This document shows, piece by piece, positions 17,559-27,479 of a stretch of 64,000 nucleotides of DNA (the first letter of the stretch is position 1; every line of letters begins with the position of its first letter). A program made the position numbers and the translations under genes. Under the pieces are notes generated by a model. The model was not told the DNA's origin. It made no database searches and saw only the letters and a program-made list of their open reading frames with translations. The DNA is from DASUBV01 sp036501025 (GTDB taxonomy: Bacteria; Actinomycetota; Actinomycetes; Streptosporangiales; Streptosporangiaceae). The DNA lies in the NCBI GenBank assembly GCA_036501025.1, contig DASYBB010000074.1:16248-80247 (forward strand), in the 5' to 3' direction.

Positions 17559-18589
17559 TCATCGCGACTGTCCTTCTCCCTTCTCCGGGGCCTGGTGGGG
17601 TGCGTGCAGCCAGCAGGAGCTGACCTGGCCCGCGGCCACGGTCACGGCAGGCGGCTCCGTGACCGAGCAGATCGCCATGGCGTGCGGGCAGCGCGGGTGG
17701 AACCGGCAGCCCGACGGCGGGGCGAGCAGGCTGGGCCCGCCGCCGCGGGCCGTGACCGCGACCTCCCCGGCGCCGTCGGGGTTCGGCGCCGCGCTCAGCA
17801 GCAGCTGGGTATAGGGGTGCGACGGCTCGTCGGTCACCGTCACCGCCGGTCCGGACTCGACGATCTGGCCCGCGTACATGACCGCGATGTCGTCGGACAG
17901 GTACCGGGCCGAGGCGATGTCGTGGGTGATGTACAAGATGGTCAGGCCGTCGTTCTCGCGCAGGTCGGCCAGCAGGTTGAGCACCCCGAGCCGGATCGAG
18001 ACGTCGAGCATGGACACCGGCTCGTCGGCCAGCAGCACCCGCGGCCGGACCGCCAGCGCCCGGGCGATGGCCACCCGCTGACGCTGGCCGCCCGACAGCT
18101 CATGGGGATATTTACCGATGAACTGGCTGGCCGGGGTCAGCGCCACCCGCTCAAGAAGTCCGGTGATCGCCTCATCGAGGGACACGCCCGCCGGGATCAT
18201 CTTGTGGATCTGGAGTGGCCGGGCCAGGTGGTAGCGGACATCGTGCACGGGGTTCAGCGAGGAGAACGGGTCCTGCAGCACGAGCTGGACGTCCCGGGCG
18301 TAGCCCCGGCGGCCGCGCCGGCCGGGCGTCACCACCTTCCCGTCCAGCGCCAGCTCGCCCGAGGTCGGGGGGACCAGCCCGGCCAGCAGCCGGGCCAGGG
18401 TCGACTTGCCCGACCCGCTCTCGCCAACCAGGGCCGTGATGCTGCCCGGCGCGAGCGTCATCGAGGCGTCGTCCACGGCGTGCACCACCGCCCGCGTCCG
18501 CGGCGCGGTGAAGTGCCGGGTCAGGGCGCGCGCCTCCAGCAGCGCGCCGGGCTGGCCCGCCGCCCGGCCGGCCGCCGCCTGGGTAACCG

Positions 18590-18593
<4 letters not shown>
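17559..18593 (-). CDS. ABC transporter ATP-binding protein (OppF/DppF-like)
   Basis: This 344-residue ATPase energises uptake. Walker A is GESGSGKST (about 55-63), the signature LSGGQRQRVAIARAL, and Walker B VLLADEPVSMLD. The C-terminal oligopeptide-transporter extension with GCRFHPRCPHAM is present. Its start overlaps the stop of the preceding ATPase gene by 4 bp (ATGA), so the two ATPases are translationally coupled and likely form a heterodimer under the two permeases. Confidence 0.92.
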
Positions 18594-19791
<1,198 letters not shown>

Positions 19792-19795
<4 letters not shown>

Positions 19796-20910
19796 AGCGC
19801 GCCCCCGTCACTGGCCGCGGCCCGGCCGGCCACCGGGCCGGGCGAGGCGGCGGGTCGCCGCCGGCGGAACCGGGAGCTGAGCGCGCTGCTCGCGGCAGGA
19901 GCCGGCGTCCCGTTCGGCCGGACGACCGGCGTCAGGCCGAGCACGAACCGCTTGGGCGGCCGGATCTGGCCGGGGCCCTTAGTGCGGCGGCGGCTCAGGC
20001 CGGCCGCCCGCAGCCGCGGGTTGATGAACTCGTCGATGCCGAAGTTCAGCAGCGCCAGCGAGGTCCCCAGCAGCGCCACGGCCAGCCCGGCCGGGATGTA
20101 CCACCACCAGAAGCCGGCGCTCTCCGCGGACGAGGCCTGGGCCCAGAACAAGATCGCCCCCCAGCTCCAGTGCTCGGTGTTGACCAGGCCGAGGAACGCC
20201 AGCGCCGTGTAGGTGCCGACCCCGTACAAGACGGTGAACAGGAACGACGAGGCCACGATGGGCAGCAGGTTGGGGAGGATCTCGTAGCCGATGATGCGCC
20301 ACGACCGCTCCCCGATGATCTGGGCCGACGTCACGTAGTCGCGTTCTCGCAGGGAGAGGGTCTGGGAGCGGAGCACCCGCGCGCCCCACGCCCAGCCGGT
20401 AAACGCGATGATCAGCCCGATCAGCAGGTCATTGCTGCCGCCGGTGCGGGGCAGGAAGCCGAACACGACGATGAGCAGCGGCAGGGCCGGCATGACCAGG
20501 AAGATGTTGGCCAGCATCGACAGCAGGTCGTCGGTCAGCCCGCCCAGGTAGCCGGACGTGACGCCGAGGATGATCGACAGCAGGGTGGCCACGATGCCGG
20601 CCACGAAGGCGACCAGGATCGTGCTCCGCCCGCCCACCAGCAGCTGGGAGAACACGTCCTGCTGGACCTGGGTGGTGCCCAGCCAGTGCGCGCCAGACGG
20701 GGGCTGGGGCACCCCGTTGGTGGTGGAAAGGCTCGCGGACGGGTTGAAGGGGGCTACCAGCGGGCCGACGATGGCCAGCACAATGAACGCGCCGAGGACG
20801 AAGAGGCCGATCAGCAGCTTGGGCGAGCGGGGCAGCTGGAGCTTTCCGCGGGAGACGACCGCGGCGTCCGGGACCGGGGGAGTCGTCTCGGGCGCAGTGA
20901 CGGTTGCCAT
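19792..20910 (-). CDS. ABC transporter permease (OppC/DppC-like)
   Basis: This 372-residue inner-membrane permease has six predicted helices. The EAA-type cytoplasmic loop reads ALSLRERDYVTSAQIIGERSWRIIGYEILPN-like and includes the conserved G. A cytoplasmic N-terminus precedes the first helix, and a Pro/Arg-rich tail of about 70 residues after the last helix is unusual for the family. It follows the other permease by 3 bp and overlaps the first ATPase gene. Together the two permeases form the transport channel. Confidence 0.9.
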
Positions 20911-20913
20911 CGG

Positions 20914-21894
20914 TCAGGCCTCCTGGCGGATGCGCGGGTCAAGGAAGATGTAGACGCAGTCCGCGATCAGGTTCGCGGCCAGGACGGCGAAGGTGATGAT
21001 CAGGAAGATCCCCTGCAGCAGCGGGTAGTCGCGCTCGTTCACGCCCTGCAGCAGGATGAAGCCGAGGCCGGGGTAGCTGAACACGATCTCGGTGAGCAGC
21101 GCCCCGGACACCACGAAGCCGATGGCCAGCGAGAAGCCCGAGACGCTCGGCAGCACGGCGTTCCGGGCCGCGTACCAGATCACCCGGCGTTTGGGCAGGC
21201 CCTTGGCCTGGGCGATCAGGACGTAGTCCTCGTCCATGGTGGTCAGCATCACGTTGCGGGTGCCGACGATCCAGCCGGCGATCGAGCAGACCACGATGGT
21301 CAGCGCGGGCAGCAGCGCGTGGTGCAGGACGTCGGTGACGTAGGTCAGGTTCCAGCCGGGGAACTCGGCCGCCTGGCTGTAGGCGCCGGTCGACGGGAAC
21401 CAGCCGAGGGTGGCGGAGAACAGCTGCAGGGCCAGGAAGGCGACGAAGAAGTACGGTGCCGCCTGCAGGAAGGTCGTGGCCGGGAGCAGGTTGTCCAGCC
21501 AGGTCCCGCGGCGCCAGGCGACGAGCACGCCGAGCAGGGTGCCGAGCGCGAAGCTGATCAGGGTGGCGATCCCGACCAGGCCGAGCGTCCACGGCAGCGC
21601 GCTGCTGATCACGCTGGTCACCGTGGCCGGGTAGCTGCTGGTCGAGATGCCGAGGTTCCCGTGCAGCAGCCGCCCCCAGAAGCTGAAGTACTGCCCGACC
21701 AGCGACTGGCTGGTGTTGATCCCGTAGGCGAGCTCGAGCGACTTGATCGTCGCCGGGGTGAAGTTGCCCTGCAGCCGGGCCAGCACCGCCTCGACCGGGT
21801 TGCCCGGCATGGCGTGCGGGATGAAGAAGTCCACGGTCACCGCGGCCACCGCGGTGACGATATAGAAGGCCAGCTTGCGCAGGATCATTCTCAT
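20914..21894 (-). CDS. ABC transporter permease (OppB/DppB-like)
   Basis: This 326-residue permease begins MRMILRKLAFYIVTAVAAVTV. It shows the OppB features: a long periplasmic loop after helix 1, the EAA motif region DYVLIAQAKGLPKRRVIWYAARNA, and a C-terminal DPRIR. The chosen ATG overlaps the lacI stop as ATGA, so its translation is coupled to the regulator. An in-frame ATG two codons later is an alternative. Confidence 0.9.
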   Translation of the reverse strand: MRMILRKLAFYIVTAVAAVTVDFFIPHAMPGNPVEAVLARLQGNFTPATIKSLELAYGINTSQSLVGQYFSFWGRLLHGNLGISTSSYPATVTSVISSALPWTLGLVGIATLISFALGTLLGVLVAWRRGTWLDNLLPATTFLQAAPYFFVAFLALQLFSATLGWFPSTGAYSQAAEFPGWNLTYVTDVLHHALLPALTIVVCSIAGWIVGTRNVMLTTMDEDYVLIAQAKGLPKRRVIWYAARNAVLPSVSGFSLAIGFVVSGALLTEIVFSYPGLGFILLQGVNERDYPLLQGIFLIITFAVLAANLIADCVYIFLDPRIRQEA

Positions 21895-23108
21895 GACTGG
21901 GGGTCCGTTCCTGCTCGCCGCGGGCCGTCGAGATGGCCCACGGTCGGGTGGCAGCCGCAGCTCTCCCGGCAGTTCAGCCGGGTGGGGAGCACGATGTCGC
22001 GGCCGCGCGGCTCGTCGTGCCCGGGCGCGGCCGGGCTGATCATCGCGTGCAGGGTCTCGAAGGCGGTCGCGCCGAGATCCTGGATGGGCTGCCGGACGCT
22101 GGTCAGCCGGGGGTTCAGGTGGCGGGCCACCGGGATGTCGTCGAAGCCGCACACCGCGACGCGGCCCGGCACGTCGATCCGGCGCTGGGCCAGCGTGTGC
22201 AGGACGCCGATGGCGGTCTGGTCGTTGGCGCAGCAGATCGCGCGGGGCAGCCTGACGCCGGCGTCCAGCAGCCGGTCGATGACCTTGGCGCCGCCCGCGG
22301 CGGAGTAGTCGCCCTGCCACTGCGGCCCGTGCACGAGCTCCGCGCCGGCCGTGGTCGCCGCGTCGGTCATCGCCTTGAACCGGGCCACGTTGTCGGGGCT
22401 GTCCAGGTGACCGGACAGGTAGGCGATCGAGTCATAGCCGTGCCCGGTGGCCAGGTGCTCGACCAGCTCCCGGATCCCGGCCTCGTTGTCGCTGCGCACG
22501 TTCACCGTCTCCGGGGTGGGCACGCAGGCCAGCGTGACCACCGGCACCTGCCGCCCGAGCCGGGTGAGCTGCTCGTAGCTGAGCACCTGGTCGTGCAGGA
22601 TCAGCCCGTCGCTCTTGCGGGCCAGCGCGAAGATCCGGCGGCCGTCGCTCTCGTGCAGGTCCACCGAGCGGATCAGCAGGTCGTAGCCGTAGCGCTGGGC
22701 CACGACCTCCATGCCCCGGTTGATCATGTCCGGGAACTGCAGGTTCTCGTCCTCGTCGGCGAAGACATCGGTGGGGGACAGCTGCGGGCGCCGGACCACG
22801 ACGCCGACGACTTCCTTGAGCCTGACGCTCAGCGCCCGGGCCGCGCCGTCGGGCACGAACCCGAGCTCGGCGACGGCCTGCAGCACGCGGTCGCGGGTCT
22901 CCTCGCGCGGGTTGCGCTGGCCGTTGAGGACCCGCGACACCGACGCGATCGAGACGCCCGCCGCCCGGGCCACGTCATAGATCGTCGGCGGCTGGGCCGC
23001 CGTGGCGCCCCGCAGGCCGGCCGCGCCGCTGCCATCCATGGCACTGGTCGCGGCGCTGGCCTCGACGGGTCCGTCGGCGGTGGCGCCACGGCTCAGGTCG
23101 GTCGTCAC
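21891..23108 (-). CDS. LacI-family transcriptional repressor
   Basis: This 405-residue regulator has an N-terminal LacI helix-turn-helix (TIYDVARAAGVSIASVSRVLNG, about 42-64) preceded by a non-conserved 40-residue leader. A periplasmic-binding-protein-like sugar sensor domain follows, ending in CRESCGCHP. It is the first gene of the transporter and glycosidase operon. Two perfect palindromes with the LacI-type CG centre lie 18-100 bp upstream of its start. Autoregulation and repression of the whole operon, relieved by an oligosaccharide or its breakdown product, is the likely mode. Confidence 0.92.
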   Translation of the reverse strand: MTTDLSRGATADGPVEASAATSAMDGSGAAGLRGATAAQPPTIYDVARAAGVSIASVSRVLNGQRNPREETRDRVLQAVAELGFVPDGAARALSVRLKEVVGVVVRRPQLSPTDVFADEDENLQFPDMINRGMEVVAQRYGYDLLIRSVDLHESDGRRIFALARKSDGLILHDQVLSYEQLTRLGRQVPVVTLACVPTPETVNVRSDNEAGIRELVEHLATGHGYDSIAYLSGHLDSPDNVARFKAMTDAATTAGAELVHGPQWQGDYSAAGGAKVIDRLLDAGVRLPRAICCANDQTAIGVLHTLAQRRIDVPGRVAVCGFDDIPVARHLNPRLTSVRQPIQDLGATAFETLHAMISPAAPGHDEPRGRDIVLPTRLNCRESCGCHPTVGHLDGPRRAGTDPQS

Positions 23109-23125
23109 TCATCCTCCGCTCGGCC

Positions 23126-23141
23126 CGGTAAGCGCTTACCG
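23126..23141. promoter_or_regulatory. LacI-type operator 1
   Basis: CGGTAAGCGCTTACCG is a perfect 16-bp palindrome 18 bp upstream of the lacI start. It has the central CG typical of LacI/GalR family sites. Confidence 0.85.
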
Positions 23142-23194
23142 AACAGGCCTAAAAAACGGGGCGATCACGTTGCACATCGCCCGCCTGGTGCCAA

Positions 23195-23208
23195 GGTAAG
23201 CGCTTACC
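23195..23208. promoter_or_regulatory. LacI-type operator 2
   Basis: GGTAAGCGCTTACC is a perfect 14-bp palindrome with the same core as operator 1. The two centres are 68 bp apart, so two repressor dimers could bracket or loop across the promoter. Confidence 0.85.
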
Positions 23209-23450
23209 GAAGCGCTGCCTGGAGCTTAGATCCGGACGTTTCAGCTCTCAAGGAGGGATGTCGTGACTGTTACGGAACCGTGACGTACGGATGTCGGCGG
23301 AGTCCGGCCGGTGCTTCCCGGACTTGCCGGGGCAGGCGTCCGGTCCCGGCGGCTGGCCGCGGCGGTGCCGGGGACGCGGTCCGGGTGCGGCGGACCGTGA
23401 AACAACTCGGCAACAAACCGCCGTTTTGGATTGGGTAGTTTGCCGCCCGC

Positions 23451-23477
23451 GTAACGGCCAGGAAACGTGCCGGAAAC
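23451..23477 (+). promoter_or_regulatory. GlnR-like nitrogen-control box upstream of amt
   Basis: The pattern GTAAC-6 nt-GAAAC-6 nt-GAAAC fits the actinobacterial GlnR consensus (gTnAc-n6-GaAAc repeats). It lies 120-147 bp before the ammonium transporter start. GlnR activates amtB in Streptomyces under nitrogen limitation. Confidence 0.6.
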
Positions 23478-23597
23478 GAGCCCATGGGACAAATCAATCG
23501 TACTGACAACACCGAAGCGGTCGGCTGGGACCGATGTGGTCGGCGCTGCCCGGCATCCCCCGGCGTACCCCTTCGCTTCAGCCTCTGGAGGCGAAGA

Positions 23598-25034
23598 GTG
23601 GTTCCCTACGCGAGCTGGCTCAGCCCAGGCGATAACGCCTGGCAGATGACGGCGGCGACGCTCGTCGGCCTGATGAGCATTCCTGGGCTAGCGGTCTTGT
23701 ACGGCGGGATCGTCCAGAAGAAATGGGCCGTGAACACCATCATGATGGTGTTCACCGCGTTCTGCCTCACCCTCATCGTCTGGGTCCTGTGGGCGTTCAA
23801 GATGGGCTTCGGCACTCCGTGGATCGGCACCTTTGTGGGCGTGCCCGGACAGGCCGTCGGGGCGTCCGCGCTGCAGGGCCAGGCCCACATTCCGCTGATC
23901 CAGGGGCTGGCCCCGAACTTCAGGTTCCCGCAGGGATCGCTGGTCTACTTCCAGTTTGTCTTTGCTGCCATCACGCCCATCCTGCTGCTCGGCAGCGTGG
24001 TCGGCCGGATCAAGTTCAAGGTCTGGCTGATCTTCGTCCCGCTGTGGATCACCTTTGCCTACGCCATCAACGCGTTCATGATCTGGGGCGGCGGCTTCTG
24101 GGCCGGCAAAGGCGCCCTTGACTTCTCCGGCGGTTACGTCATCCACCTGGCGGCCGGCGTTTCCGGCTTCGTCGCGGCGGCCATGATCGGCCCGCGGCTG
24201 GCCAAGGACCGTATCGTCGGCAAGCCCAACAACCTGCTGTTCATCGCGCTGGGCGCGGGCATCCTGTGGCTCGGCTGGAACGGCTTCAATGGCGGTGACC
24301 CGTACTTCGCGGGCGCTGACGCCACCTCGGCACTTGTGAACACCAACCTGGCCGCGGCCGTCGCCATGATGGCCTGGATCATCTGCGACATGAGCTTCGG
24401 CGAGAAGAAGAAGCCGACCTTCCTCGGCGGCGTCAACGGCATGATCTGCGGCCTGGTCGGCATCACCCCGGCCGCCGGCTACGTCAACGGCGTCGGCGCC
24501 ATCGTCATCGGCCTGGTCTGCTCGGTGCTCGTGTTCTTCGCCTTCACCTACCTGCCCCGCAAGGTGTGGCCCTTCAACAAGGTGGACGACGCCCTGGGCG
24601 TGGTCTACACCCACGGCTTCGCCGGCCTGCTGGGCGGCCTGCTGGTCGGGTTCCTGGCTGACCCGCATCTGATCATCTACCTCGGCCTCGGCAAGAACCC
24701 CGACGTCACCACCGCCGGCCTCTTCCACGGCCACCCGAAGCAGCTGCTGCTCCAGGCGGGCGCGGCCCTCACCGTCATCGTCTGGGACGGCTTCGTGACC
24801 TTCGTGATCCTCAAGGGCATCAGCCTGTTCACCAGCCTGCGGATGTCCGACGCCGAGCTGGAGATCGGCGACCTGGCCGTGCACGACGAGGTCGTCTACC
24901 CCGAGGACGACCCGGACCCGGTGGGCGCTGACCTCGCCATGCAGGCGGCTGGCCAACCCCACCTCGGCGGCCTGAACGGCGGCAGCCACGGCGGCAGTGA
25001 TGCGGTCGAGGGCGATAAGGTCCTGTCCGAGTAG
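23598..25034 (+). CDS. amtB: Ammonium transporter (Amt family)
   Basis: This 478-residue integral membrane channel for ammonium uptake has eleven predicted helices. The family patterns seen are IPGLAVLYGG in helix 1, the pore histidine segments GGYVIHLAAG and VVYTHGFAGLLGG, and LFIALGAGILWLGWNGFNGG. The GTG start at 23598 is chosen because GGAGG lies 6 bp upstream and the Amt domain starts about 12 residues later; an in-frame ATG at 23484 would add 38 unrelated residues. The C-terminal tail after the last helix is about 55 residues. The usual partners glnB/glnK and glnD do not follow here. A GlnR-like box upstream and a strong hairpin downstream suggest a single-gene transcript. Confidence 0.92.
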   Translation: MVPYASWLSPGDNAWQMTAATLVGLMSIPGLAVLYGGIVQKKWAVNTIMMVFTAFCLTLIVWVLWAFKMGFGTPWIGTFVGVPGQAVGASALQGQAHIPLIQGLAPNFRFPQGSLVYFQFVFAAITPILLLGSVVGRIKFKVWLIFVPLWITFAYAINAFMIWGGGFWAGKGALDFSGGYVIHLAAGVSGFVAAAMIGPRLAKDRIVGKPNNLLFIALGAGILWLGWNGFNGGDPYFAGADATSALVNTNLAAAVAMMAWIICDMSFGEKKKPTFLGGVNGMICGLVGITPAAGYVNGVGAIVIGLVCSVLVFFAFTYLPRKVWPFNKVDDALGVVYTHGFAGLLGGLLVGFLADPHLIIYLGLGKNPDVTTAGLFHGHPKQLLLQAGAALTVIVWDGFVTFVILKGISLFTSLRMSDAELEIGDLAVHDEVVYPEDDPDPVGADLAMQAAGQPHLGGLNGGSHGGSDAVEGDKVLSE

Positions 25035-25125
25035 GCATCCTGCGCCACGGAGAGGCCCCTGGCAGCACAGACGGCCTGTCGCCCGCGAGCCCTCAGACGA
25101 CTCGCAGGCGCCAGGCCGCTGCTGT

Positions 25126-25163
25126 GCCGCGGGGCCACGGCCCAGCCGCCGTGGCCCCGCGGC
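25126..25163 (+). terminator. 16-bp perfect hairpin downstream of amt
   Basis: Bases 25126-25141 pair perfectly with 25148-25163 around a 6-nt loop, 91 bp after the amt stop. No T tract follows. A strong GC stem is a plausible terminator here. Confidence 0.6.
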
Positions 25164-25239
25164 TCAGTGGCCTTCCGGGCGCCTTCCCGCGCCCGCCCGC
25201 TGCCTCCGCGGTGGGCTCCGCCCAGCTCCCCGCCCGGCC

Positions 25240-25710
25240 CGCGCGCGGTGCTCAGGTACCAGACCGCGGCCCGGCCCTGGGGCCTGTGCGGCCCGGCGGC
25301 CACCGCCGTCCCGCGCGGCTCGCCGGTGACCCCGGCGCCGGGCCTCGTCGTGCACTACTCGCAGCGCGTCGCATCGGGCCGCCATCCCACCATGACCCCG
25401 CCCCGGACCACGGTGGAGGAGACGGCCCTCGACCTCGCGAACGCCGCGGCCACCGCCGAGGACGCGGTGGCGTGGATGCTGTGCGCCGTCGCCAGCAGGC
25501 GGACGAACTCGACGGCCGCGCCGCGCACCCGGAGAGCTCTCGCGACCTGGACGCCGGGCGGGACAACGCCAACGTCGCCGACGGCTGGGCCACCCCTGCG
25601 CTACGGCTGGATCGAGGTCAGCCAGCACAGCCGCCGCGCGGCCGCCCGCCGCGTCCGCTGCGCCTGCCGGCCCAGACGCCGCGTCAGTCGCCCCGGGAGC
25701 CGGCTCGATG
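25240..25710 (+). pseudogene. Decayed DUF559/AbiEi-antitoxin-like gene remnant
   Basis: One frame reads PWGLCGPAATAVPR, then LVVHYSQRVASGRHPTMTPP followed by RTTVEETALDLANAAATAED. This strongly resembles the middle of actinobacterial DUF559-domain proteins with AbiEi-like N-termini (typically 'WGL...VVHRS...HPA.TPPRT.VEETVLDL'). After MLCAVASRRTNS the similarity moves to another frame (NVADGWATPALRLDRG, compare DVADG..SPLELRY). The 5' part, about 60-80 codons including a start, is missing. The combination of truncation and frameshift indicates a dead gene. The family match is from memory and not verified. Confidence 0.45.
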
Positions 25711-25746
25711 ATGCCGTTGGCCGGCCGTCGGCCCCCGCCGACGCGG

Positions 25747-27477
25747 TTAGTGGCCGCGGAAGGCTTCCTCTAGCCACCAGGAGCCGTGGTTGGCGGTGAC
25801 CTTGGCGTCGATCAGCAGGGGGCGGTCACGGCGGCCGTCCAGCCAGGCCCGGACCGGGGCCAGGTCGTCCGGCCCCCGGACGGTCACGCCCGCGCAGCCG
25901 AATCCCCGGCCGATGGCGGCGATGTCGGTGGGCGGGAACATGACGGTCTCCAGCGGGTGCCCGTCCGGGCCGAAGTGGTGCACCTCGGCGCCGTAGGCGT
26001 CGTCGTTGTAGACGACGATCACCATGGGCAGGCCGAGCCGGGCGGCGGTCTCCAGCTCGCTGACGCTCATCAGCGCCCCGCCGTCGCCCAGCGCGGCCAC
26101 CGTCAGCCGGTCCGGGCGGGCGATGGCCGACCCGATCGCCGAGGCGAGGCCGAGCCCGATCGACTGGAAGGCCTGCGTGAAGGTGAACCCGTCCTGGTCC
26201 GGAACCGACAGGTACATGCTCGGGTAGCCCATGAAGTTGCCGGAGTCCACCGCGACGGTCCGCTCGCCCGGGAGCAGGTCGTCGAGCGCGATGGTCAGGG
26301 TGCGGGGGTCGATGCGGCCGCCGTAGCTCTCGTCGGCGTACGGCACGTCGCGCCAGCGCCCCGCGCCCGCGATCCGGGCCCGGACCTCATCCGACCGGTA
26401 CCCCGCGCGACCACCGGCCACGTCACCGCCGGCCACGCCACCGCCGGCCACGCCACCGCCGGCCATGTCGCCGCCGGCCAGGGCCGCGCACACCGCCCGG
26501 GCCGTCGCCCCGACGCTGCCGGTCACGCCGAGATCGGGCCGGCGGTGCGCGCCGATGGCCCCGGCGTCGTGGTCGACTTGCACGACCGCCGCGCCGGGCC
26601 CGATCAGGGCGCCGCTGCGCAGGGTCCACATGTTCAGCGAGGAGCCCCAGCCGACCACCAGGTCGGCGCCGCGGATCAGCTCGGCGGCCAGCGGGGTGGC
26701 GAAGCCGCCGCTCACGTCCAGGTTCCACGGGCGGCCGTGGAACAGCCCCTTGGCGGCGGCCGACGTGGCCAGCAGCGCGCCGCACGCGTCGGCCAGCCGC
26801 TCCAGCTCGGCCACCGCCTCGGGTCCGGCCGCCCGCGCGCCGCGGCCGGCGATGAAGACCGGCCGCTGCGCCGCGGAAAGCAGCCGGGCCAGCGCCGTCA
26901 CCTGCCCATCCGGCGGCGTCACACCGACCCCGGAGCAAGCGGGGGCCACGCCCGGCGCCACTCCCGCCACCCCCGCCTCCGGCCAGGCGCACTCGCCCGC
27001 CTGCACGTCCAGCGGCATGGCCAGGATCACGCACCGCCGCTCCCGCTCCGCCGTCCGGTACGCGCGGACCACGTCGTCCACGGCGAAGCCGGCCGAGTGC
27101 AGCCGGGCCGGCGTCGCGCCGATGCCCGCGCTGATCGCGGCGACATCGATCCGGAAGTTGGAGTGCTTCGCCGCCTGGCTCACGTCCGCGGCCAGGACCA
27201 GCAGCGGCGTCCGGCTCTTGGCCGCCTCGGTCAGCGCCGTCAGCGCGTTGGTGATGCCCGGCCCCTGGTGCAGGGACAGCACGCCGGGCCGGCCCGTGAT
27301 CCGGGCCCAGCCGTCGGCCATGCTCGCCGCCCCGGACTCGTGCCGGGCCGCGACGAACCGCGTGCCCCTCGAGATCAGCGCGTTGGTGACGTGGAAGTTG
27401 CCGCTGCCGACCAGGCCGAACGCGGTGTCGACGCCCAGCTCGGTGAGGGCCTGGCCGATGGCCTCGGTGACCTGCAT
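25747..27477 (-). CDS. Thiamine-diphosphate-dependent enzyme (acetolactate-synthase-like)
   Basis: This 576-residue enzyme has the three-domain acetohydroxyacid synthase layout. The N-terminal pyrimidine-binding domain carries the cofactor-activating glutamate in RHESGAASMADGWAR. The middle domain is about 190-330. The C-terminal pyrophosphate-binding domain has the GDGGALMSVSELETAARLG ... NDDAYG metal motif. Candidate activities include carboligation or decarboxylation of 2-oxo acids. No regulatory small subunit lies nearby, so a catabolic role is more likely than branched-chain amino acid synthesis. It follows a cyclase-family gene by 2 bp. A Gly/Ala/Val insert from tandem repeats (26417-26476) sits between the middle and C-terminal domains. 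Confidence 0.85.
   Translation of the reverse strand: MQVTEAIGQALTELGVDTAFGLVGSGNFHVTNALISRGTRFVAARHESGAASMADGWARITGRPGVLSLHQGPGITNALTALTEAAKSRTPLLVLAADVSQAAKHSNFRIDVAAISAGIGATPARLHSAGFAVDDVVRAYRTAERERRCVILAMPLDVQAGECAWPEAGVAGVAPGVAPACSGVGVTPPDGQVTALARLLSAAQRPVFIAGRGARAAGPEAVAELERLADACGALLATSAAAKGLFHGRPWNLDVSGGFATPLAAELIRGADLVVGWGSSLNMWTLRSGALIGPGAAVVQVDHDAGAIGAHRRPDLGVTGSVGATARAVCAALAGGDMAGGGVAGGGVAGGDVAGGRAGYRSDEVRARIAGAGRWRDVPYADESYGGRIDPRTLTIALDDLLPGERTVAVDSGNFMGYPSMYLSVPDQDGFTFTQAFQSIGLGLASAIGSAIARPDRLTVAALGDGGALMSVSELETAARLGLPMVIVVYNDDAYGAEVHHFGPDGHPLETVMFPPTDIAAIGRGFGCAGVTVRGPDDLAPVRAWLDGRRDRPLLIDAKVTANHGSWWLEEAFRGH
26417..26476 (-). repeat. Four 15-bp tandem repeats within the ThDP enzyme gene
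   Basis: Four copies of a unit close to GCCACGCCACCGCCG encode GGGVA-type pentapeptides. They lengthen the linker between domains and are a likely length-variable site. Confidence 0.85.
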
Positions 27478-27479
27478 GG

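Larger units (their letters stand above)
23109..23597. other. Shared regulatory region between lacI and the ammonium transporter gene
   Basis: These 489 bp separate divergent genes. They hold the two LacI-type operators (23126-23208) and a GlnR-like box (23451-23477). Between them, around 23209-23400, I see no gene and no firm promoter hexamers. Confidence 0.6.
25035..25746. other. Gene-poor stretch between amt and the ThDP enzyme
   Basis: These 712 bp hold the hairpin at 25126-25163 and the decayed DUF559-like sequence at about 25240-25710. No intact gene was found on either strand. Confidence 0.55.

Noticed and set aside
23484..23597. An N-terminal extension of the ammonium transporter from an ATG at 23484.
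   Set aside because: The extra 38 residues do not resemble Amt proteins, while GTG at 23598 has a well-spaced GGAGG.
25124..25799. Open + and - frames across the gap between amt and the ThDP enzyme as an intact gene.
   Set aside because: Codon pattern is random (Arg/Pro-rich), no start is supported, and the only family-like segment changes frame. It is recorded as a remnant instead.
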